From: Sphingobacteriales bacterium TSM_CSS
GTDB taxonomy: Bacteria; Bacteroidota; Bacteroidia; Chitinophagales; UBA2359
Assembly: GCA_002212985.1 (NCBI GenBank)
Contig: NBMY01000150.1
Location: forward strand, 1-33,923
Direction of reading: 5' to 3'
Length of the DNA: 33,923 bases
Shown: in pieces, positions 31,285-33,923 of the stretch
Layout: each line of letters begins with the position of its first letter
Position numbering within the stretch: the first letter of the stretch is position 1
Program-made: the position numbers and the translations under genes
Notes under the pieces: generated by a model
What the model was told of the DNA's origin: nothing
The model's input: only the letters and a program-made list of their open reading frames with translations
The model's database searches: none

Positions 31285-32166
31285 TCAAATATTAATTTCG
31301 GGTGCCGGCGTTGCTTCACTTCCTTCAAAGATAGAATCGGCCAGCAATTTTGCCAGTTCAAAAGCGGTTTCATTAATAAAGAAATCGGCGCGTTCTTCTT
31401 TAAAATATTCCACTAAATATTCGGTAGGCATATTACCCACCAATTTGCTTTGTGCCATGGGGCAGCCGCCAAAACCTTTCAGTGCGCCGTCAAAACGTTT
31501 GCAGCCATTGCGGAAGGCAGCATCAATTTTGGGTAGCCAGTTATGGAGTTCGGTATGTAAATGGGCGCCAAACTCCACCGCCGGAAAATAATAGCTAACA
31601 TTGCGGAAAATTTCGGCTATTTGTTCGGGTGTGGCTACACCTACGGTATCGGAAATGGAAATAATATCAACACCCATTGTTACAAAGCGGTCAATCCAAT
31701 GTTCCAGAATGGCTATATCCCAAACATCGCCGTAAGGGTTTCCAAACCCCATAGAGAGGTAAATTACCAGTTCCCTGCCTTTCTTGAGGCAAAGTTCATA
31801 CATATCCTGCACCATATCAAAAGCCTGTGCCTGCGAAGCATTGGTGTTGCGCTGCTGAAACGTATTGGAAACCGAAAACGGAAAGCCCAAATAACTTATT
31901 TGCTCAAACCCTGCTGCCTCTTCGGCGCCGCGCAGGTTGGCAACTATGGCCAATAATTTGGTATCTGTTTCGCTCAGATCAAGGCGTGATACCACTTTCC
32001 ATGTATCGGCCATTTGGGGTATTACCTTGGGCGACACAAAACTGCCAAAATCAATGGTATCAAAACCTACCTGCAACAAAGTGTTAATGTATGCGATCTT
32101 TACATCGGTATCAATAAACCGATGAAGGCCCTGCATGGCATCGCGCGGACATTCAATTATTTTCAT
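31285..32166 (-). CDS. mvaB: Hydroxymethylglutaryl-CoA lyase
   Basis: The 293-residue enzyme is a member of the HMGL/isopropylmalate-synthase barrel family. It cleaves HMG-CoA to acetoacetate and acetyl-CoA at the end of leucine breakdown. Visible are ECPRDAMQG (5-13, catalytic Arg8 and metal ligand Asp9), the metal histidines in AHLHT (His202, His204) and the C-terminal loop GFGGCPMAQSKLVGN with catalytic Cys235. The wording is the Bacteroidota variant of the enzyme. No other leucine-degradation gene is present nearby. A perfect -7 element ends only 4 bp upstream of the ATG at 32166, predicting a near-leaderless mRNA. Confidence 0.92.
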   Translation of the reverse strand: MKIIECPRDAMQGLHRFIDTDVKIAYINTLLQVGFDTIDFGSFVSPKVIPQMADTWKVVSRLDLSETDTKLLAIVANLRGAEEAAGFEQISYLGFPFSVSNTFQQRNTNASQAQAFDMVQDMYELCLKKGRELVIYLSMGFGNPYGDVWDIAILEHWIDRFVTMGVDIISISDTVGVATPEQIAEIFRNVSYYFPAVEFGAHLHTELHNWLPKIDAAFRNGCKRFDGALKGFGGCPMAQSKLVGNMPTEYLVEYFKEERADFFINETAFELAKLLADSIFEGSEATPAPEINI

Positions 32167-32170
32167 AGGG

Positions 32171-32178
32171 CAAAGTTA
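32171..32178 (-). promoter_or_regulatory. -7 element abutting the mvaB start codon
   Basis: Minus-strand TAACTTTG (32178-32171) is a perfect TAnnTTTG. Only 4 bp separate it from the ATG at 32166, so transcription should begin about 1 nt before the codon. No convincing -33 box was found. Confidence 0.5.
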
Positions 32179-32393
32179 AACAATTTTCTCTCAAAAACTA
32201 ACAAGCATTCGTTAGTTAAAAATTGAAACGGTTGTCGTTCTGTTCCGTTTTTTGTTCGGGTAAAAATAGCAGTTTTCTCCTTGAAGTTAGCCCTGTTGCG
32301 CCATTACTTTCTTTTTCGGGCAGCAAAAAATGCCCCAAGTACAGTTGCAGGGTTATTTATGCCTGTTTGAGCATAAAATTCGGCTGTGCCAAA

Positions 32394-32423
32394 TTGTTCT
32401 GCAGCCAAATTTCAATATCTTTA
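32394..32423 (+). promoter_or_regulatory. Candidate promoter of the mini-cytochrome gene
   Basis: TTG (32394-32396), 19 bp, then TATCTTTA (32416-32423), a 7-of-8 match to TAnnTTTG. It would give a leader of about 48 nt to the ATG at 32475. Confidence 0.35.
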
Positions 32424-32474
32424 CTGCCAAAGCGCCGCCTTCCATTTTTTATGATGTCTAAAAAGTAGCTGCTT

Positions 32475-32801
32475 ATGAACTGCAAATTTGTTCTTTTTTG
32501 CCTTACAACATTGTCCTTTTTTACCCTTGCCTCGTGCAAAACGCCCTATTATGTGCCTACCGAACAAACCCTGGCACAATGTTCCGAAAACGGGTATAAA
32601 ACCTCTCTCGAAGAGCTTACCAAAGGCCGAGATTTATACATGGGTAAATGCGGAAAATGCCATAGCCTGTACAAACCCAAACAGTTTAGCGGCGAGCAGT
32701 GGAAAATTAACCTATCCAAAATGCAGCCGAAAGCAAAAATTACCGACGATGAGAAGTGGCTTATTTTTGCCTATGTTAATAATTGCGGCGCTCAGAAATA
32801 G
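32475..32801 (+). CDS. Small mono-heme cytochrome c-like lipoprotein
   Basis: The 108-residue protein has a lipoprotein signal (LASC, Cys21) and a single heme-binding CGKCH motif (Cys59, Cys62, His63). A Met at about residue 83 (SKMQPKAK) is a candidate distal axial ligand. The domain after the lipid anchor is only about 80 residues, the size of a minimal class I cytochrome c. It would be anchored in the outer membrane or the periplasmic leaflet and carry electrons, but no partner reductase or oxidase is adjacent. It converges with the cyclase gene ending at 32824. Confidence 0.8.
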   Translation: MNCKFVLFCLTTLSFFTLASCKTPYYVPTEQTLAQCSENGYKTSLEELTKGRDLYMGKCGKCHSLYKPKQFSGEQWKINLSKMQPKAKITDDEKWLIFAYVNNCGAQK

Positions 32802-32823
32802 CCGTTCATAGGGCGGTGCCGTT

Positions 32824-33579
32824 TTACTCTGCCATGATACCGTACAACACCGGTTTGCTGGGGCTGGCGTCCAGTTCAAGGGCGGTTATCATAAGGTTAA
32901 GCAGGTAAATGCCGTCTTTTACCTCGTTGGGCACATATACCATTTCGGTAATGGTGCAGTGCTTGCGGGTGTAGTTTGGGTACTGCCAAAAGGCATGATG
33001 TGATAAGAGCAGCCCGCCATCTTCTTCGCGGTCAACCGAAGGCAGGTCGAGCAGCAGGTGCTCAATTTTGCGTTCGGCTATTAGTTTTGCAGCCTCGTGG
33101 TGCAGGTAAGGCGGGTTAGTACCCGAATAATGGCGTTGCAGCTTTTGCCCATCATTGGGCAGGGAGCGAATAATTAGCGCCTGGGTTTGTATGCCCCACA
33201 GGGCTTCCTCCATTTGCTGCCGGGTAATGAGGCGGTCGCCGTTGGATTGCTGCTGCGGATAAATGCTGACAAGTGCGGCAATAAAGAAGAAGTTTTTCAG
33301 ATGTTGGTTAAGAGTTTCTGCTCCCGGCGAAATATGCCCGAAACACTCGGTATGGGTGCCGTTTCCGTGTGGATTGAGGTGTACGTTTTTAAAGTTTACC
33401 GGCCCGCCCAGCGCCACATCGCCAATAAAACTGCCGGACTTTACCGGTTCTATGGTTACAAACGGTGCATAGAAGGCATTGGCCGTTTGCACACCCGCCA
33501 AAAGCGGAATGCTGATATCTATGGGGTTCGACAAGTCAAAATTGAGTTGATTGCCCTGGAAATAAAAAGTGGCATACAT
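32824..33579 (-). CDS. Cyclase-family metal-dependent hydrolase (kynurenine-formamidase-like)
   Basis: The 251-residue protein has the swivelling beta/alpha fold of the cyclase family (PF04199). NPHGNGTHTECFGHI (69-83) is the metal-binding HxGTHxE/D signature, with His71, His76 and Glu78 as likely ligands. In KynB this fold hydrolyses N-formylkynurenine. The present sequence is divergent in other parts, so the substrate is uncertain. It starts 22 nt after the stop of the fRMsr-type gene, so the two probably form an operon and the first gene lies partly outside the window. Confidence 0.82.
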   Translation of the reverse strand: MYATFYFQGNQLNFDLSNPIDISIPLLAGVQTANAFYAPFVTIEPVKSGSFIGDVALGGPVNFKNVHLNPHGNGTHTECFGHISPGAETLNQHLKNFFFIAALVSIYPQQQSNGDRLITRQQMEEALWGIQTQALIIRSLPNDGQKLQRHYSGTNPPYLHHEAAKLIAERKIEHLLLDLPSVDREEDGGLLLSHHAFWQYPNYTRKHCTITEMVYVPNEVKDGIYLLNLMITALELDASPSKPVLYGIMAE

Positions 33580-33601
33580 ACGGCTCTGTGTATCTGTGGG
33601 G

Positions 33602-33923
33602 TTAAGCGGCAGGCAGCAAGGGTTTCAGCAGTTCCATTATTTTTTCAAGGTAGCGGGCATCGGTTTCGTCAAAATCATTCAGCACATTGCTGTCAACATC
33701 TAAAACCAGCTGGGTAATGCCGCGGGCATCGGCAAGCGGTACGGTAATTTCTGAGCGGGAAAGGACTGAACAGGCAATATGTCCCGGAAAAGCATCTACA
33801 TCGGGTACAATAATGGTTTTCCCGCCGGCGGCACACGCACCGCAAACGCCTTTGTTAAGCGGTATGCGGGTACAGGCTAAACTTCCCTGAAAAGGTCCTA
33901 AAACCAGTTCATTACCTTGCAGG
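33602..33923 (-). CDS. msrC: Free-methionine-R-sulfoxide reductase, GAF-type (partial, C-terminal part)
   Basis: The frame runs from the right edge to the TAA at 33602-33604, giving 106 residues of a GAF-domain protein. The sequence has LVLGPFQGSLACTRIP, GVCGACAAG, VPDVDAFPGHIACSVLSRSEI and LDVDSNVLNDFDE in order. These are the fRMsr motifs: Cys in LAC, GVCG and HIAC match the three cysteines used for catalysis and disulfide recycling in the Escherichia coli enzyme, which reduces free methionine-R-sulfoxide. The start codon and the first part of the domain lie beyond the window edge. A cyclase-family gene follows after 22 nt. Confidence 0.88.
   Translation of the reverse strand, partial: LQGNELVLGPFQGSLACTRIPLNKGVCGACAAGGKTIIVPDVDAFPGHIACSVLSRSEITVPLADARGITQLVLDVDSNVLNDFDETDARYLEKIMELLKPLLPAA

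Larger units (their letters stand above)
32167..32474. other. 308-bp divergent intergenic region
   Basis: It lies between mvaB (minus strand) and the mini-cytochrome gene (plus strand). It contains the mvaB -7 element at 32171-32178 and the candidate promoter at 32394-32423. Otherwise I see no gene, stable hairpin or repeat. Confidence 0.6.

Noticed and set aside
1..33923. CRISPR arrays, insertion sequences, prophage, tRNA or rRNA genes
   Set aside because: No spaced direct-repeat arrays, transposase or integrase motifs, tRNA cloverleaf or rRNA segments were recognised on either strand by eye.

Overview
The window reads as a chromosomal segment of a Bacteroidota bacterium, probably an environmental member outside Bacteroides. 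The evidence is type IX secretion (T9SS) C-terminal domains, perfect or near-perfect TAnnTTTG -7 promoter elements, start codons without Shine-Dalgarno sequences, the lineage-typical fusion of DAHP synthase with chorismate mutase, a FadL/SGNH-hydrolase pair and a membrane pyrophosphatase. Coding density is high. I found no tRNA, rRNA, insertion sequence, phage gene or CRISPR array, so this is ordinary core-type chromosome rather than an island.

Layout. 1-54 is the tail of a T9SS-type protein, followed by a strong terminator. 374-1690 (-) is an SLC45-like sugar transporter. 2467-3315 (+) is a secreted protein of unknown role and 3408-3917 (-) is a membrane-anchored DUF4258 protein. 4013-7549 (+) is the aromatic amino-acid operon: promoter, a 24-codon leader peptide, an attenuator terminator, then aminotransferase, prephenate dehydrogenase and DAHP synthase/chorismate mutase. 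7657-9946 (+) holds an ALDH7-type aldehyde dehydrogenase and a DedA protein. 9999-13738 (-) holds a CNNM/CBS transporter-like protein and a K+-dependent-type membrane pyrophosphatase. 14001-18731 (+) holds a methyltransferase, an SxtJ-like membrane protein, two tandem NhaD antiporters, a winged-helix regulator and a DgkA-type kinase. 18721-19881 (-) is a GT4 glycosyltransferase. 20142-23987 (+) is an esterase, a FadL porin and an SGNH-hydrolase lipoprotein, which look like a lipid or ester scavenging unit. 24072-27903 (-) holds a Lys-rich secreted protein, a TIR-transmembrane protein, a SixA-type phosphatase and a MacB-type permease. 28188-29240 (+) is queA. 29309-32166 (-) holds a lipoprotein, an SPFH protein and HMG-CoA lyase. 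32475-32801 (+) is a mini cytochrome c lipoprotein. 32824-33923 (-) holds a cyclase-family hydrolase and the end of free-methionine-R-sulfoxide reductase.

The most interesting element is in the gap in front of the aromatic operon. A 24-codon ORF at 4045-4119 has 10 aromatic residues (6 Tyr, 4 Phe), nine of them in the ten-codon run 10-19. It sits between a perfect -7 element and an intrinsic terminator placed just before the first structural gene. A GC-rich segment overlapping the leader's stop codon can pair with the terminator's left arm. This is the architecture of ribosome-mediated transcription attenuation by Phe/Tyr supply.

Other points are two -7 elements lying 4-5 bp from start codons (predicted leaderless mRNAs), an NhaD tandem duplication with a palindrome before the first copy, and a membrane-anchored TIR protein outside any obvious defence island. 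Functions are inferred from motifs read by eye; no database search was run.
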